Shown here: positions 28,900 to 39,122 of the stretch, piece after piece | How the letters are laid out: each line of letters begins with the position of its first letter | Numbering within the stretch: the stretch's first letter is position 1 | Origin: Phaeovulum molybdatiresistens | GTDB lineage: Bacteria; Pseudomonadota; Alphaproteobacteria; Rhodobacterales; Rhodobacteraceae | NCBI RefSeq assembly: GCF_023544865.1 | Contig: NZ_JAMJFX010000008.1 | Coordinates: 1 to 64,000, forward strand | Length of the DNA: 64,000 bases | Direction of reading: 5' to 3' | The notes under the pieces: generated by a model | What the model was told of the DNA's origin: nothing | What the model saw: the letters and a program-made list of their open reading frames with translations, nothing else | The model's database searches: none | Made by a program: the position numbers and the translations under genes

Positions 28900-29802
28900 A
28901 TGGCACAATCTGTTGACGGCTCTGCCGCCGCTGCTGCCGAGCCGCCCTCGGGCAGCGATGAGGCAGACAGTTCGCCTGAACCCGGCGCATCGCGCGGGTT
29001 CTTTGGCCGTATTCTTGACGCGCTAAGCCCATCCGAAGGCGATGGGGCCACACTGCCCCCCGCCGCGCCCACCGCGCCGGTCTTGCCGGGCCTGGGCAAT
29101 CTGCGCCGCATGCGCGTGGGCGATGTCGCCATCCCCAAGGTGGAAATCGTGGCGGTCCCCGTCACCATCACCCGCGACGAACTGGTCGAGGTGTTCCGCG
29201 CGCAGGGCTTTTCGCGCCTGCCGGTGTTCAAGGACACGCTGGATACGCCGCTGGGCCTGATCCACCTGAAGGATCTGGCGCTGGAACATGGTTTTGGCGC
29301 CGCGGGGACGGGCCGGTTTTCGGTGCGCAAGATGCTGCGCCCGCTGCTTTACGTGCCGCCCTCGATGCCGATCGGGGTGCTGCTGCAGAAGATGCAGGCG
29401 CAGCGCACGCATATGGCGCTGGTGATCGACGAATATGGCGGGGTCGACGGGCTGGTCACGCTTGAAGACCTGATCGAACAGGTCATCGGCGAGATCGAGG
29501 ATGAACATGATGAGGCCGAGGGCGGTTTCTGGGCCCAGGAAAAGCCCGGCCAATATCTGGTGCAGGCCCGCGCGCCGCTGGATGATTTCGAGGCCGAGAT
29601 CGGCATGAAGCTGGCCGATGCCGAACAGGATGAGGAAATCGATTCGCTGGGCGGTCTGGTCTTCATGCAGATCGGTCGCGTGCCCGCGCGCGGCGAGGTG
29701 ATCGTGGCCGCCAATGGCGTCGAATTCGAAATCGTCGATGCCGACCCGCGCCGGATCAAGCGGCTTCGGGTGCGGCTGCCGGGCGTGGCGCCGGCGGAAT
29801 GA
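28900..29802 (+). CDS. CorC/HlyC-type CBS-domain protein
   Basis: A 300-residue soluble protein with a CBS-domain pair (about 70-200, including MALVIDEYGGVDGLVTLEDL) and a C-terminal CorC/HlyC domain (about 215-295, ending RLRVRLPG). In enterobacteria the CorC family is linked to magnesium and cobalt efflux and often sits next to lnt. The name hemolysin used for homologs is historical. AAAGGAC precedes ATG 28900. The stop overlaps lnt as ATGA. Confidence 0.9.
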   Translation: MAQSVDGSAAAAAEPPSGSDEADSSPEPGASRGFFGRILDALSPSEGDGATLPPAAPTAPVLPGLGNLRRMRVGDVAIPKVEIVAVPVTITRDELVEVFRAQGFSRLPVFKDTLDTPLGLIHLKDLALEHGFGAAGTGRFSVRKMLRPLLYVPPSMPIGVLLQKMQAQRTHMALVIDEYGGVDGLVTLEDLIEQVIGEIEDEHDEAEGGFWAQEKPGQYLVQARAPLDDFEAEIGMKLADAEQDEEIDSLGGLVFMQIGRVPARGEVIVAANGVEFEIVDADPRRIKRLRVRLPGVAPAE

Positions 29803-31400
29803 TCGCGGGGCTGAGCCGCTGGTTGCGCGCCCCGGCGCGGCCTGACGCGCGGGCGCTGGGCCTTGCGGCGGCTTTGGGCGCGGGCGTGGCCGCGGGGCAG
29901 GCGCCGCTGGGCTGGTGGTTCGTGGCGCTGCCGGCGCTGGCGGGGCTGATCGCCTGGATTTTACGCGCACCTTCGGTCGCGCAGGCGGCCTGGGCGGGCT
30001 GGGCCGCGGGCTTTGGCTACGCGCTGGCCGCCATGTTCTGGATCGTGGAACCCTTTCTGGTGGACCCTTGGGTGCATGGCTGGATGGCGCCCTTCGCGCT
30101 GGTGCTGATGGCGGCGGGGATGGGTCTGTTCTGGGCGCTGGGCACGGGGCTGGGCGCGGCGCTGGCGCAGAGGCCGGTGGCGCGCGCGCTGGGGGTTGCG
30201 GCGGGGCTGGCGCTGTCGGATCTGCTGCGCAGCTATCTGTTCACGGGCTTTCCCTGGGTTCTGCTGGGCCATGTCTGGGTCGGCACCCCGGTGGCGCAGG
30301 CGGCGGCGGTTGTGGGGCCGGTGGGCTTGTCGCTGGTGACGACACTGCTGGCGGCGGGGCTGGCGCTGGCCTGGCCCGGCGCGGGGCCGCGGCGGACAGG
30401 GGGCGGGCGCGCGGCCTTGCGGCGGCTGGGGCCATCCGCGCTGGCGCTTGTGGCGCTGGCGGGGCTCTGGGCGGGGGGGGCGGCGCGTCTGGCCACGCCC
30501 GAGCCTGCCCGCGATACCCCGATCCGGCTGCGGCTGGTGCAGCCCAATGCGCCGCAGCATCTGAAATGGCATCCCGATTACCGACTGGATTACTTCTACC
30601 GCCATCTTGACCTGACCGCCGCGCCCGCAGATGCGCCCACCGATCTGGTGATCTGGCCCGAAACGGCGGTGCCTTTCCTGCTGGATCGCCCGGGCGACGG
30701 GCTGGCGATGATCGCCGAGGCCGCGGGCGGTGTGCCGGTGGCGCTTGGCGTGCAGCGCGCCGAGGGCCTGCGCTATTTCAACAGCCTGGCGGTGATCGGC
30801 GCCGATGCGCAGCCCGGCGCGGTCTATGACAAGTTCCACCTGGTGCCCTTTGGCGAATATATCCCCTTTGGCGATGCGCTGGCGCGTCTGGGCCTGCGGG
30901 CCTTTGCCGCGCAAGAGGGCAATGGCTATACCCCCGGGCCGGGCGCGCGGGTGCTGGATCTGGGCCCCTTGGGCCGGGTGCAGCCGCTGATCTGCTATGA
31001 GGCGGTCTTTCCCCAGGATCTGCGCGCGGCGCCCGAACGGCCCGACTGGCTGATGCAGGTCACCAATGACGCCTGGTTCGGCAATCTGTCCGGGCCCTGG
31101 CAGCATCTGGCGCAGGCGCGGCTGCGCGCGATCGAGACGGGCCTGCCGTTGGCGCGCGCGGCCAATACCGGCGTGTCGGCGGTGATCGACGGGCGCGGGC
31201 GGGTGGTGGCGGCGCTGGGGCTGGATCAGGCGGGCGTGGTCGATGCCGATCTGCCCGCGGCCCTGCCGGTCACGCCCTATTGGATCTGGGGCGACGGGCC
31301 GGTGGCGGGTGCGATCCTGGCACTGATCGCCGGGCTTGCGCTGCACGGACGCAGGGCGCGACGGCCAAAAGCCATTGACCCGCGCGGGGGCGCAGTCTAG
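29799..31400 (+). CDS. lnt: Lnt, apolipoprotein N-acyltransferase
   Basis: A 533-residue inner-membrane enzyme: N-terminal helices (about 1-220), a periplasmic nitrilase-like domain and a last C-terminal helix. The catalytic triad can be placed at Glu in WPETAVPF (about 286), Lys in [12 protein letters not shown] (about 345) and Cys in ICYEAVFP (about 397). It N-acylates lipoproteins in the last step of their maturation. It is coupled to corC by ATGA. The metK riboswitch begins 14 bases after its stop. Confidence 0.95.
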   Translation: MIAGLSRWLRAPARPDARALGLAAALGAGVAAGQAPLGWWFVALPALAGLIAWILRAPSVAQAAWAGWAAGFGYALAAMFWIVEPFLVDPWVHGWMAPFALVLMAAGMGLFWALGTGLGAALAQRPVARALGVAAGLALSDLLRSYLFTGFPWVLLGHVWVGTPVAQAAAVVGPVGLSLVTTLLAAGLALAWPGAGPRRTGGGRAALRRLGPSALALVALAGLWAGGAARLATPEPARDTPIRLRLVQPNAPQHLKWHPDYRLDYFYRHLDLTAAPADAPTDLVIWPETAVPFLLDRPGDGLAMIAEAAGGVPVALGVQRAEGLRYFNSLAVIGADAQPGAVYDKFHLVPFGEYIPFGDALARLGLRAFAAQEGNGYTPGPGARVLDLGPLGRVQPLICYEAVFPQDLRAAPERPDWLMQVTNDAWFGNLSGPWQHLAQARLRAIETGLPLARAANTGVSAVIDGRGRVVAALGLDQAGVVDADLPAALPVTPYWIWGDGPVAGAILALIAGLALHGRRARRPKAIDPRGGAV

Positions 31401-31414
31401 GCAGGCGAAACGAA

Positions 31415-31462
31415 CCGTCACAACGGCTTCCTGGCGTGGCGGGGATCATATCAATGGAGCAC
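31415..31462 (+). ncRNA. SAM/SAH riboswitch in the metK leader
   Basis: The stem CCGTCAC (31415-31421) with GTGGCGG (31436-31442) closes a loop carrying AACGGCTTCCTGGC. This is followed by AATGGAGCA (31453-31461). Stem, loop sequence and the pseudoknot-forming tail match the SAM/SAH riboswitch that occurs before metK in Rhodobacterales. The GGAG in the tail is the metK ribosome site, 9 bases before the ATG at 31469. Ligand binding should therefore block translation start. The identification is from remembered consensus and not a model search. Confidence 0.9.
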
Positions 31463-31468
31463 TTCCCG

Positions 31469-32635
31469 ATGACACGACAGAATTACATCTTCACCTCCGA
31501 GTCCGTCTCGGAGGGGCATCCCGACAAGGTCTGCGACCGGATTTCCGATGCGGTGCTGGACGCGCTGCTGACCGAGGAGCCCAATGCCCGCGTCGCCTGC
31601 GAAACCTTTGCCACGACAAACCGTGTCATCGTCGGCGGCGAGGTCGGGCTGTCCAGCGCGGCGGCGCTGGATGTCTTCATGGGCCGGGTCGAGGGGATCG
31701 TGCGCGATTGCGTGCGCGACATCGGCTACGAACAGGACGAATTCCACTGGAACACGCTGAACGTGCAGAACTTTCTGCACCGCCAGTCGGCGCATATCGC
31801 GCAGGGCGTCGACAAGGACGGGGCGGGCGATCAGGGCATCATGTTCGGCTATGCCACCGATGAGACGCCCGAGCTGATGCCCGCGCCGATCCAGTATGCC
31901 CATGCGATCCTACGCCGCCTGGCCGAGGTGCGCAAATCCGGCGAACAGCCGACGCTGCGCCCCGATGCGAAATCCCAGCTGTCGGTGCGCTATGAAGGCG
32001 GTCGCCCGGTCGGCGTCAGCTCGATCGTGCTGTCCACCCAGCATGCCGATGCCCGCCAGACCAGCGCCGATATCCGCGCCATCGTGGAACCCTATATCCG
32101 CGAGATCCTGCCCGAGGGCTGGATCACCGACCAGACCGAATGGTGGGTCAACCCCACAGGCACCTTCGTGATTGGCGGGCCGGATGGCGATGCGGGGCTG
32201 ACCGGGCGCAAGATCATCGTGGATACCTATGGCGGCGCCGCGCCGCACGGGGGCGGAGCGTTTTCCGGCAAGGACCCGACCAAGGTGGACCGCTCGGCCG
32301 CCTATGCGGCGCGCTATCTGGCCAAGAACGTGGTCGCGGCGGGGCTGGCACGCAAATGCGTGATCCAGCTGTCCTATGCGATCGGCGTGGCCAAGCCGCT
32401 GTCGATCTATGCCGATACGCAAGGTACGGGCCTGGTGCCCGATGCCGAGATTGAGCGGGTCGTGGCGCAATGCATGGACCTGACGCCGCGCGGTATTCGC
32501 ACGCATCTGGACCTGTGCCGCCCGATCTATGCCCGCACCGCGGCCTATGGCCATTTCGGCCGCGCGCCCGAGGCCGATGGCGGTTTCAGCTGGGAACGCA
32601 CCGATCTGACCGAGGCGCTGAAAAAGGCGCTGTGA
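31469..32635 (+). CDS. metK: S-adenosylmethionine synthetase
   Basis: A 388-residue enzyme making SAM from methionine and ATP. It has the MetK signatures [19 protein letters not shown] near the N-terminus, [10 protein letters not shown] and [19 protein letters not shown]. The start MTRQNYIF was preferred over upstream ATGs at 31436 and 31454 because those lie inside the riboswitch. Expression is probably feedback-controlled by SAM through that leader. A strong terminator follows at 32668. Confidence 0.96.
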   Translation: MTRQNYIFTSESVSEGHPDKVCDRISDAVLDALLTEEPNARVACETFATTNRVIVGGEVGLSSAAALDVFMGRVEGIVRDCVRDIGYEQDEFHWNTLNVQNFLHRQSAHIAQGVDKDGAGDQGIMFGYATDETPELMPAPIQYAHAILRRLAEVRKSGEQPTLRPDAKSQLSVRYEGGRPVGVSSIVLSTQHADARQTSADIRAIVEPYIREILPEGWITDQTEWWVNPTGTFVIGGPDGDAGLTGRKIIVDTYGGAAPHGGGAFSGKDPTKVDRSAAYAARYLAKNVVAAGLARKCVIQLSYAIGVAKPLSIYADTQGTGLVPDAEIERVVAQCMDLTPRGIRTHLDLCRPIYARTAAYGHFGRAPEADGGFSWERTDLTEALKKAL

Positions 32636-32667
32636 TCGCATCGCGGCAGGGCTTGGCCCGGCGGACG

Positions 32668-32695
32668 GGGCGCGCCGATCAGGGCGCGCCCTTTT
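32668..32695 (+). terminator. Intrinsic terminator of metK
   Basis: A 9-bp GC stem, GGGCGCGCC (32668-32676) with GGCGCGCCC (32683-32691), and a 6-base loop are directly followed by TTTT. It lies 32 bases after the metK stop. Confidence 0.88.
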
Positions 32696-32737
32696 GCGTT
32701 GCTGGCGGTGCCGGGGCCTGCCCGGTCGCGCGCGGGT

Positions 32738-32779
32738 GGTGCGGATGCCTCCGGCGGAGGTATTTGGGGCAAGATGAAA
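32738..32779 (+). repeat. Dispersed repeat, copy B (42 bases)
   Basis: It starts GGTGCGGATGCCTCCGGCGG and ends TTGGGGCAAGATGAAA. It is identical over 42 bases to copy C at 34993-35034 and in the same direction. CCTCCGGCGGAGG inside it is a near palindrome. It lies between the metK terminator and trmB. Confidence 0.88.
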
Positions 32780-32851
32780 GGGCCGCCGCGCCGGGCCTGT
32801 CGGCGGCTTGGCCTTGACCTTGGGTCGGCAGGGGCGCTAGAGCCCGCGGCC

Positions 32852-33586
32852 ATGAGCGAGAACACCCCCAAACCCGAGACCGGGCCCGATGCCGGCCCCG
32901 AATGGCGCAATTTCTATGGGCGCCGGTCGGGCAAGACCATGCGCCCCAGCCAGAAGGCCTATCTGTCCGAGGATCTGGAGACGCTGCGCCCGCGCGGCAT
33001 TTCGCGCGAGGAAAACCCCGCGCGTGAGATCATCGATCCGGCCACGATCTTTGGCAACGACCATCCGGTCTGGCTGGAGGTGGGTTTTGGCGGGGGCGAG
33101 CATCTGGTGCATATGGCTGCGCGCTATCCGGGCATCAACATCATCGGCTGCGAGCCCTTCATCAACGGCGTGGCGATGCTGTTGGGCAAGATCCGCGCGG
33201 CGGGGGTGACGAACCTGGCGGTGCATCCGGGCGATGCGCGCGATCTGATGGATGTGTTGCCCGAGGGGTGCATCGAAAAGGCCTTTCTGAACTATCCCGA
33301 CCCTTGGCCCAAGCGCCGCCACCACCGGCGCCGGTTCGTGACGCAGGATCATCTGGTGCCGCTGGCGCGCTGCCTTGCCCCGGGGGCCGAGTTCCGCGTG
33401 GCGACCGATATCCCGAGCTACATGGAGCAGGCGCTACAGGAAGTGCCGAAGGCGGGCTTCGCGCTGGTGGCGCATTCCGGCGCGCCCTGGGACGACTGGA
33501 TTTCCACGCGCTACGAACAAAAGGCCCTGCGTGAAGGCCGCGTGCCCGATTACGCGACCTTTGTCCGGATCGGCGCCCAAGGGTGA
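32852..33586 (+). CDS. trmB: TrmB, tRNA (guanine-N7)-methyltransferase
   Basis: A 244-residue class I SAM methyltransferase that makes m7G46 in tRNA. The SAM-binding strand LEVGFGGGEH and the signature FLNYPDPWPKRRHHRRR are diagnostic. The start ATG 32852 (MSENTPKPE) was chosen because the ORF upstream runs through the dispersed repeat. The hydrophilic N-terminal extension (about 70 residues before the Rossmann core) is normal for alphaproteobacterial TrmB. It is followed after 54 bases by aroA. Confidence 0.95.
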   Translation: MSENTPKPETGPDAGPEWRNFYGRRSGKTMRPSQKAYLSEDLETLRPRGISREENPAREIIDPATIFGNDHPVWLEVGFGGGEHLVHMAARYPGINIIGCEPFINGVAMLLGKIRAAGVTNLAVHPGDARDLMDVLPEGCIEKAFLNYPDPWPKRRHHRRRFVTQDHLVPLARCLAPGAEFRVATDIPSYMEQALQEVPKAGFALVAHSGAPWDDWISTRYEQKALREGRVPDYATFVRIGAQG

Positions 33587-33640
33587 TTTACGCCCCCCAA
33601 GCCTTGGGCTAACACGGGGACGAGCAAGAGGGAGGCACCC

Positions 33641-34987
33641 ATGTCCGGCCACGGCGATCCGATTCCGATGATGTCCCGCAAGGGCGGGCCGCTGCGCGGC
33701 GTGGCCGAGGTGCCGGGCGACAAGTCGATCTCGCACCGCGCGCTGATCCTGGGGGCGCTGTCGGTGGGCGAGACGCGGATCACCGGCCTTCTGGAAGGCC
33801 AGGATGTGCTGGACACCGCCAAGGCGATGCGCGCCTTCGGGGCCGAGGTGACGCGGCTGGCCCCCGGCGAATGGGTCGTGCAGGGCGTGGGCGTGGGCGG
33901 CTTTGCCGAACCCGCCGATGTCATTGATTGCGGCAATTCGGGCACGGGCGTGCGGCTGATCATGGGCTGTATGGCAACCTCGGCGATCAGCGCGACCTTT
34001 ACGGGCGATGCATCGTTGCGCAAGCGGCCGATGGGGCGGGTGACCGATCCGCTGGCACTGTTCGGGGCGCGGGCCCATGGGCGCGCGGGCGGGCGGCTGC
34101 CGATGACCGTGGTCGGCGCGGCGGACCCGGTGCCGGTGCGCTACACGGTGCCGATGCCCTCGGCGCAGGTGAAATCGGCGGTGCTGCTGGCGGGGCTGAA
34201 CGCGCCCGGCCAGACCGTGGTGATCGAGAAGGAAGCGACGCGCGATCATACCGAGCGCATGCTGCGTGGCTTTGGCGCGGAACTGAGCGTTGAGGAGACG
34301 CCCGAGGGCCGTGTCATCACGCTGCAGGGCCAGCCCGAATTGCGCGGGCAGGCGGTGGCGGTGCCGCGCGATCCGTCCTCGGCGGCCTTCCCGGTCTGCG
34401 CGGCGCTGCTGGTGCCGGGGTCGGACATCCTTGTGCCCGGCGTAAGCCAGAACCCCACGCGCAACGGCCTGTTCACGACGTTGGTGGACATGGGCGCAGA
34501 CATCACCTTTGAAAACCCGCGCGAAGAGGGCGGCGAGCCGGTGGCCGACCTGCGTGTGCGCCATTCGGCGCTGAAGGGGATCGAGGTTCCGGCCGAACGT
34601 GCGGCCTCGATGATCGACGAATATCCGGTGCTGGCGGTGGTTGCCGCCTGCGCCAGCGGCACCACGGTGATGCGCGGGATCAAGGAGCTGCGCGTGAAGG
34701 AAAGCGACCGGATCGACGCGATGGCGCGCGGGCTTGAGGCTTGCGGCGTGCGCGTGGAAGAGGATCAGGACACGCTGATCGTTCACGGGCTTGGCCCGGA
34801 TGGTGTGCCGGGCGGGGCGACCTGCGCCACCCATATCGACCACCGCATCGCCATGAGCTTCCTGGTGCTGGGGCTGGTGTCGCAGCAGCCGATCGCGGTC
34901 GATGACGGCTCGCCGATCGCGACCTCGTTCCCGACGTTCGATGGCCTGATGGCGGGGCTGGGCGCCACGATCGAACGGCGCGCCTGA
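33641..34987 (+). CDS. aroA: 3-phosphoshikimate 1-carboxyvinyltransferase (EPSP synthase), class II-like
   Basis: A 448-residue enzyme of the shikimate pathway, joining shikimate-3-phosphate and PEP. It has [12 protein letters not shown] near residue 25, [13 protein letters not shown] and [12 protein letters not shown]. Overall sequence follows the class II (CP4-like) enzymes. At the position of the CP4 active-site alanine this protein has Gly in [14 protein letters not shown] precedes the ATG. It begins the conserved run aroA-cmk-rpsA-ihfB. Confidence 0.95.
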   Translation: MSGHGDPIPMMSRKGGPLRGVAEVPGDKSISHRALILGALSVGETRITGLLEGQDVLDTAKAMRAFGAEVTRLAPGEWVVQGVGVGGFAEPADVIDCGNSGTGVRLIMGCMATSAISATFTGDASLRKRPMGRVTDPLALFGARAHGRAGGRLPMTVVGAADPVPVRYTVPMPSAQVKSAVLLAGLNAPGQTVVIEKEATRDHTERMLRGFGAELSVEETPEGRVITLQGQPELRGQAVAVPRDPSSAAFPVCAALLVPGSDILVPGVSQNPTRNGLFTTLVDMGADITFENPREEGGEPVADLRVRHSALKGIEVPAERAASMIDEYPVLAVVAACASGTTVMRGIKELRVKESDRIDAMARGLEACGVRVEEDQDTLIVHGLGPDGVPGGATCATHIDHRIAMSFLVLGLVSQQPIAVDDGSPIATSFPTFDGLMAGLGATIERRA

Positions 34988-34992
34988 GGCAG

Positions 34993-35034
34993 GGTGCGGA
35001 TGCCTCCGGCGGAGGTATTTGGGGCAAGATGAAA
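34993..35034 (+). repeat. Dispersed repeat, copy C (42 bases)
   Basis: Identical in 42 of 42 bases to copy B at 32738-32779 and in direct orientation, 6 bases after the aroA stop. The two copies bracket trmB and aroA. A degenerate inverted copy follows immediately. Confidence 0.88.
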
Positions 35035-35036
35035 AT

Positions 35037-35072
35037 GCTGCTTCTTCTTGGCAAAAATACTCAGGATGCAGC
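35037..35072 (-). repeat. Dispersed repeat, degenerate inverted copy D
   Basis: CTTCTTGGCAAAAATACTC followed by AGGATGCA reads on the minus strand as TGCATCCT-GAGTATTTTTGCCAAGAAG, a diverged form of the repeat. Together with copy C it makes a tail-to-tail pair able to fold as a long imperfect hairpin between aroA and cmk. GCTGC and GCAGC mark its ends (about 35038 and 35069). Confidence 0.6.
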
Positions 35073-35097
35073 GGCGGCCTGAAGCGCGGGGGCGGGG

Positions 35098-35700
35098 ATG
35101 AGGTTCACGGTAGCCATCGACGGGCCGGCGGCGGCGGGCAAGGGAACGATCAGCCGGGCGCTGGCCGCGCGGTTCGGGTTTGCGCATCTGGATACGGGGC
35201 TGCTGTATCGCGCGGTCGGCGCGCTTGTGGCTGAGGGCGCCGATCCGGTCGCGGCGGCGCGGGGGCTTTCGGCGGCGGATCTGGCGCGCGCGGATCTGCG
35301 CAGTCTGGCCGCGGGCGAGGCGGCCTCAAAGGTTGCGGTGATGCCCGAGGTGCGTGCGGCGCTTGTGGACTTTCAGCGCCGCTTTGCCCGGGGCCAGGGC
35401 GGCGCGGTGCTGGACGGGCGCGACATCGGCACGGTGATCTGCCCCGAGGCCGAGGTGAAGCTGTTCGTGACCGCCAGCGCGTCGGTGCGGGCGCATCGCC
35501 GCTGGCTGGAGGTTGGCGGGGATGAGGCCGAGGTGCTGGCCCAGGTCATCGCGCGCGACCGGCGCGACAGTGAACGCGCCACCGCGCCGATGCGGCCCGC
35601 CGGGGATGCCGTGGTGATCGACACCTCGGAGATGGGGATCGACGAGGCGGTCGAGCATGCGGCCGCGGTGATCCGCCAAAAGCTGCCGCAGGCGGGCTGA
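35098..35700 (+). CDS. cmk: Cytidylate kinase
   Basis: A 200-residue P-loop NMP kinase that phosphorylates CMP and dCMP. It has [13 protein letters not shown] at the start, [12 protein letters not shown] and [19 protein letters not shown]. The length is at the short end for the family (about 210-230) but all motifs are present. ATG 35098 gives the P-loop at residue 9, as expected. It stands between aroA and rpsA as in most proteobacteria. Confidence 0.95.
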   Translation: MRFTVAIDGPAAAGKGTISRALAARFGFAHLDTGLLYRAVGALVAEGADPVAAARGLSAADLARADLRSLAAGEAASKVAVMPEVRAALVDFQRRFARGQGGAVLDGRDIGTVICPEAEVKLFVTASASVRAHRRWLEVGGDEAEVLAQVIARDRRDSERATAPMRPAGDAVVIDTSEMGIDEAVEHAAAVIRQKLPQAG

Positions 35701-35866
35701 AACCGGGGCTTGCGCGATTCCATGCTTGCCGGATCGGGGATTCGTCCCTATACGGACCCGGTCCCAAGGGCCCGGCTTTGCCGTGGCCCGCTTGTGGCAT
35801 TGCAACGAAAGACCGGCGGAGCCAACCGCATGGCCTGTGAAACACACGAAAAGGAAACTGTGACGC

Positions 35867-37552
35867 ATGTGCGCTAAAGCGACTATGGAAGAATTCGAGG
35901 CCCTTCTGAACGAGAGCCTGGAAATCGACACCCCGAACGAAGGTTCGGTGGTCAAGGGCAAGGTCATCGCCATCGAGGCGGGCCAGGCCATCATCGACGT
36001 CGGCTACAAGATGGAAGGCCGCGTCGATCTGAAAGAATTCGCCAATCCCGGCGAGGCCCCCGCGATCGCCGTGGGCGATGAGGTCGAGGTTTACCTGGAC
36101 CGCGTCGAAAACGCGCGTGGCGAGGCTGTCATCAGCCGTGAGAAGGCCCGCCGTGAGGAAGCCTGGGACCGTCTGGAAAAAGCCTATGCCAGCGAAGAGC
36201 GCGTCGATGGCGCCATCTTCGGCCGCGTCAAGGGTGGCTTCACCGTCGATCTGGGCGGCGCCGTGGCCTTCCTGCCGGGCAGCCAGGTTGACGTGCGCCC
36301 CGTGCGCGATGCAGGCCCCCTGATGGGTCTGAAGCAGCCGTTCCAGATCCTGAAGATGGACCGTCGCCGCGGCAACATCGTGGTGTCGCGCCGCGCGATC
36401 CTGGAAGAAAGCCGCGCCGAACAGCGCGCCGAAGTCATCGGCAACCTCACCGAGGGTCAGGTTGTGGACGGCGTGGTCAAGAACATCACCGAATACGGTG
36501 CCTTCGTTGACCTGGGCGGCGTTGACGGCCTGCTGCACGTCACAGACATGGCCTGGCGCCGCGTCAACCACCCGTCCGAGATCCTGTCGATCGGCGAGAC
36601 CGTCAAGGTCCAGGTCGTCAAGATCAACAAGGAAACCCACCGTATCAGCCTGGGCATGAAGCAGCTGCAGAACGATCCGTGGGATTCGGTGGAACGGTCC
36701 TACCCGATCGGTTCGGTCCACAAGGGCCGCGTGACCAACATCACCGATTACGGCGCGTTCGTCGAACTGGAAGCCGGTGTCGAGGGTCTGGTTCACGTCA
36801 GCGAAATGTCCTGGACCAAGAAGAACGTGCACCCCGGCAAGATCGTTTCGACCTCGCAAGAGGTTGACGTCATGGTGCTGGAAATCGATCCCGCCAAGCG
36901 CCGCGTGTCGCTGGGTCTCAAGCAGACCATGCGCAACCCGTGGGAAGTGTTCTCGGAAACCCATCCGGTCGGCACCGTCATCGAGGGTGAAGTCAAGAAC
37001 ATCACCGAATTCGGTCTGTTCATCGGCCTGGAAAACGACATCGACGGCATGGTTCACCTGTCCGACCTGTCGTGGGAACAGCGTGGCGAAGACGCGATCC
37101 AGAACTACCGCAAGGGCGATGTGGTCAAGGCCGTCGTCACCGAGGTGGATGTCGAGAAGGAACGCATCTCGCTGTCGATCAAGTCGCTGGATGCCGACAA
37201 CTTCTCGGATGCGGTTGATGGCGTGAAGCGGGGTTCGGTCATCACCGTGGCCGTGACCGCGATCGAGGATGGCGGCATCGAGGTCGAATACAACGGCATG
37301 AAGTCCTTCATCCGTCGCTCCGACCTGTCGCGTGACCGTGCCGACCAGCGCCCCGAGCGTTTCCAGGTTGGCGACAAGGTCGACGTGCGCGTGACCAATG
37401 TCGACTCCAAGACCCGCCGTCTGGGCCTGTCGATCAAGGCGCGCGAGATCGCCGAAGAGAAAGAGGCCGTGGAACAGTACGGTTCGTCCGACTCGGGTGC
37501 CTCGCTGGGCGATATCCTGGGCGCCGCGCTGAAAGGCTCGGGCGACCGCTAA
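35867..37552 (+). CDS. rpsA: 30S ribosomal protein S1
   Basis: A 561-residue protein built of six S1 RNA-binding domains. Recurrent motifs include [19 protein letters not shown] and [20 protein letters not shown], with later copies at [19 protein letters not shown] and beyond. S1 binds mRNA leaders on the small subunit and is essential for most initiation. AAAAGGAA precedes the ATG. Its codon use is more restricted than its neighbours, as expected for a highly expressed gene. A strong terminator follows. Confidence 0.97.
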   Translation: MCAKATMEEFEALLNESLEIDTPNEGSVVKGKVIAIEAGQAIIDVGYKMEGRVDLKEFANPGEAPAIAVGDEVEVYLDRVENARGEAVISREKARREEAWDRLEKAYASEERVDGAIFGRVKGGFTVDLGGAVAFLPGSQVDVRPVRDAGPLMGLKQPFQILKMDRRRGNIVVSRRAILEESRAEQRAEVIGNLTEGQVVDGVVKNITEYGAFVDLGGVDGLLHVTDMAWRRVNHPSEILSIGETVKVQVVKINKETHRISLGMKQLQNDPWDSVERSYPIGSVHKGRVTNITDYGAFVELEAGVEGLVHVSEMSWTKKNVHPGKIVSTSQEVDVMVLEIDPAKRRVSLGLKQTMRNPWEVFSETHPVGTVIEGEVKNITEFGLFIGLENDIDGMVHLSDLSWEQRGEDAIQNYRKGDVVKAVVTEVDVEKERISLSIKSLDADNFSDAVDGVKRGSVITVAVTAIEDGGIEVEYNGMKSFIRRSDLSRDRADQRPERFQVGDKVDVRVTNVDSKTRRLGLSIKAREIAEEKEAVEQYGSSDSGASLGDILGAALKGSGDR

Positions 37553-37590
37553 GCCTGTGGGGCCGCCCCTGCGGCGGCCCTGACCCTTTG

Positions 37591-37620
37591 ACGGCCCCGC
37601 CCCCGTGGCGGGGCCGTTTT
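37591..37620 (+). terminator. Intrinsic terminator of rpsA
   Basis: An 11-bp perfect stem, ACGGCCCCGCC (37591-37601) with GGCGGGGCCGT (37607-37617), loop CCCGT, ends in TTTT and then CGTT. A smaller GC hairpin (GGGCCGCCC with a CGGCGGCCC partner) lies just before it. The rest of 37621-37824 holds no recognisable gene. Confidence 0.92.
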
Positions 37621-37824
37621 CGTTGCCCCGATTCGCGCCCCCGGCGCGCTTTGCCGCCCTCAGCGCCCGCGCGCTATGCGCAAAAACCCCTTCCCCCTGC
37701 GAAGGAGTGGCGGAAATCCGCTTTATTCCAAGCCTTTGCTGTTTGTGCCGCGCGATTTTCTGCCTATAGTCGGGCAGATAACGCCCGGGGGGTTCGCCCG
37801 GGGGACTCTGGGGGGATTTGCCAC

Positions 37825-38112
37825 ATGATCCGATCCGAACTGATCGCCAAGATCGCCGAAGAAAACCCGCATCTGTTCCAGCGCGACGTCGAGAAGATCG
37901 TGAACACGATCTTTGAGGAAATCGTCGAGGCGATGGCCCGGGGCGACCGGGTGGAGCTGCGCGGCTTCGGGGCGTTCTCGGTCAAAAAACGTGACGCGCG
38001 CACGGGCCGCAACCCGCGCACCGGCGACACGGTCGAGGTAGAGGAAAAGCACGTTCCCTTCTTCAAGACCGGCAAGCTGCTGCGTGACCGGCTGAACGGC
38101 GAGGACAGCTGA
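37825..38112 (+). CDS. ihfB: Integration host factor subunit beta
   Basis: A 95-residue HU/IHF-family DNA-bending protein starting [18 protein letters not shown]. The signature [18 protein letters not shown] lies in the DNA-binding arm. IhfB pairs with IhfA and bends DNA at specific sites. The position after rpsA is conserved. The ORF can be extended upstream to 37588, but only through the rpsA terminator, so ATG 37825 is preferred. It overlaps the LapA gene by one base. Confidence 0.95.
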   Translation: MIRSELIAKIAEENPHLFQRDVEKIVNTIFEEIVEAMARGDRVELRGFGAFSVKKRDARTGRNPRTGDTVEVEEKHVPFFKTGKLLRDRLNGEDS

Positions 38113-38474
38113 TGATCCGCGCCCTGCGCTACCTGTTCCTGGCCGCGCTTGCGGTGGTGATGATCGCGCTGGCGCTGTCGAATCGCGCGCCGGTGGAATT
38201 GCGCGCCCTGCCGCCCGAAGCCGGTGCCTTCCTGGGCGTCGACTGGGCGGTGCAGGTTCCGCTGTTCCTGGTGATTCTGGGCGGGGTGCTGTTGGGGCTG
38301 TTGATCGGCTTTGTCTGGGAATGGATGCGCGAACACCGCCTGCGGGCCGAAGCCGCCCAGACCCGGCGCGAGGCGGAACGCCTGTCGCGTGAGGTGAAGA
38401 AGCTGCGCCAGGATACGCAGGGCCCGCAGGATGATGTGCTGGCGCTACTGGATAATTCGGCGCGCAAGGCCTAG
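38112..38474 (+). CDS. LapA/DUF1049 domain membrane protein
   Basis: A 120-residue protein with two transmembrane helices (about 4-23 and 53-75) and a charged coiled-coil tail (RLRAEAAQTRREAERLSREV). This is the lipopolysaccharide assembly protein A/DUF1049 layout, commonly encoded after ihfB. In E. coli, LapA helps control LPS synthesis through LpxC turnover; here the role is inferred. It starts in the ihfB stop (TGATG). Confidence 0.85.
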   Translation: MIRALRYLFLAALAVVMIALALSNRAPVELRALPPEAGAFLGVDWAVQVPLFLVILGGVLLGLLIGFVWEWMREHRLRAEAAQTRREAERLSREVKKLRQDTQGPQDDVLALLDNSARKA

Positions 38475-38483
38475 ATCGGGGCC

Positions 38484-39122
38484 ATGACCATCCGTGTGAA
38501 AATCTGCGGGCTGACCGAGCCTTCTGCCGTGGCCGCCGCTGTCGCGGCCGGGGCGGCCTATCTGGGCTTTGTGTTTTTCCCGAAATCGCCGCGCAACCTG
38601 GCCATCGCGCAGGCCCGCGCGCTGGCGCTTGATGTGCCGATGGGCGTGGCCAAGGTGGCGCTGGTTGTCGATGCCGATGATGCCACGATCGCGGCGATCC
38701 TGGATCAGGTTCCGATCGACATGCTGCAACTGCATGGCCACGAAAGCCCCGATCGCGTGGCGCAGGTGCGCGCCCGCTTCGGGCTGCCGGTGATGAAGGC
38801 GGTGGGCATTGCCGAACCCGCCGATCTGGACCGGCTGCCCGCCTATGAGGCGGTGGCCGATCAGATCCTGGTCGATGCCAAGGCCCCCAAGGGCGCGGCG
38901 CTGCCCGGCGGCAACGGTCTGGCCTTTGATTGGCGGCTGATCGCGGGGCGCAAATGGGACAAGCCCTGGATGCTGGCGGGCGGGCTGACGCCCGACAACG
39001 TTGCCGCGGCGGTGCGGCTGACGGGGGCGCGGCAGGTGGATGTGTCCTCGGGCGTGGAAAGCGCGCCGGGGGTCAAGGATGGCGCGCTGATCCGGGCGTT
39101 CGTCGCGGCGGCCTCGGCATGA
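38484..39122 (+). CDS. trpF: Phosphoribosylanthranilate isomerase
   Basis: A 212-residue TIM-barrel enzyme of tryptophan synthesis. The start KICGLTEPS carries the catalytic Cys. [20 protein letters not shown] and the end [15 protein letters not shown] form the phosphate site. It isomerises PRA to CdRP. The stop overlaps a GNAT gene by ATGA, and trpB follows it, so the trp genes here are trpF-x-trpB without trpA in the window (the strand turns after trpB). Confidence 0.95.
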   Translation: MTIRVKICGLTEPSAVAAAVAAGAAYLGFVFFPKSPRNLAIAQARALALDVPMGVAKVALVVDADDATIAAILDQVPIDMLQLHGHESPDRVAQVRARFGLPVMKAVGIAEPADLDRLPAYEAVADQILVDAKAPKGAALPGGNGLAFDWRLIAGRKWDKPWMLAGGLTPDNVAAAVRLTGARQVDVSSGVESAPGVKDGALIRAFVAAASA

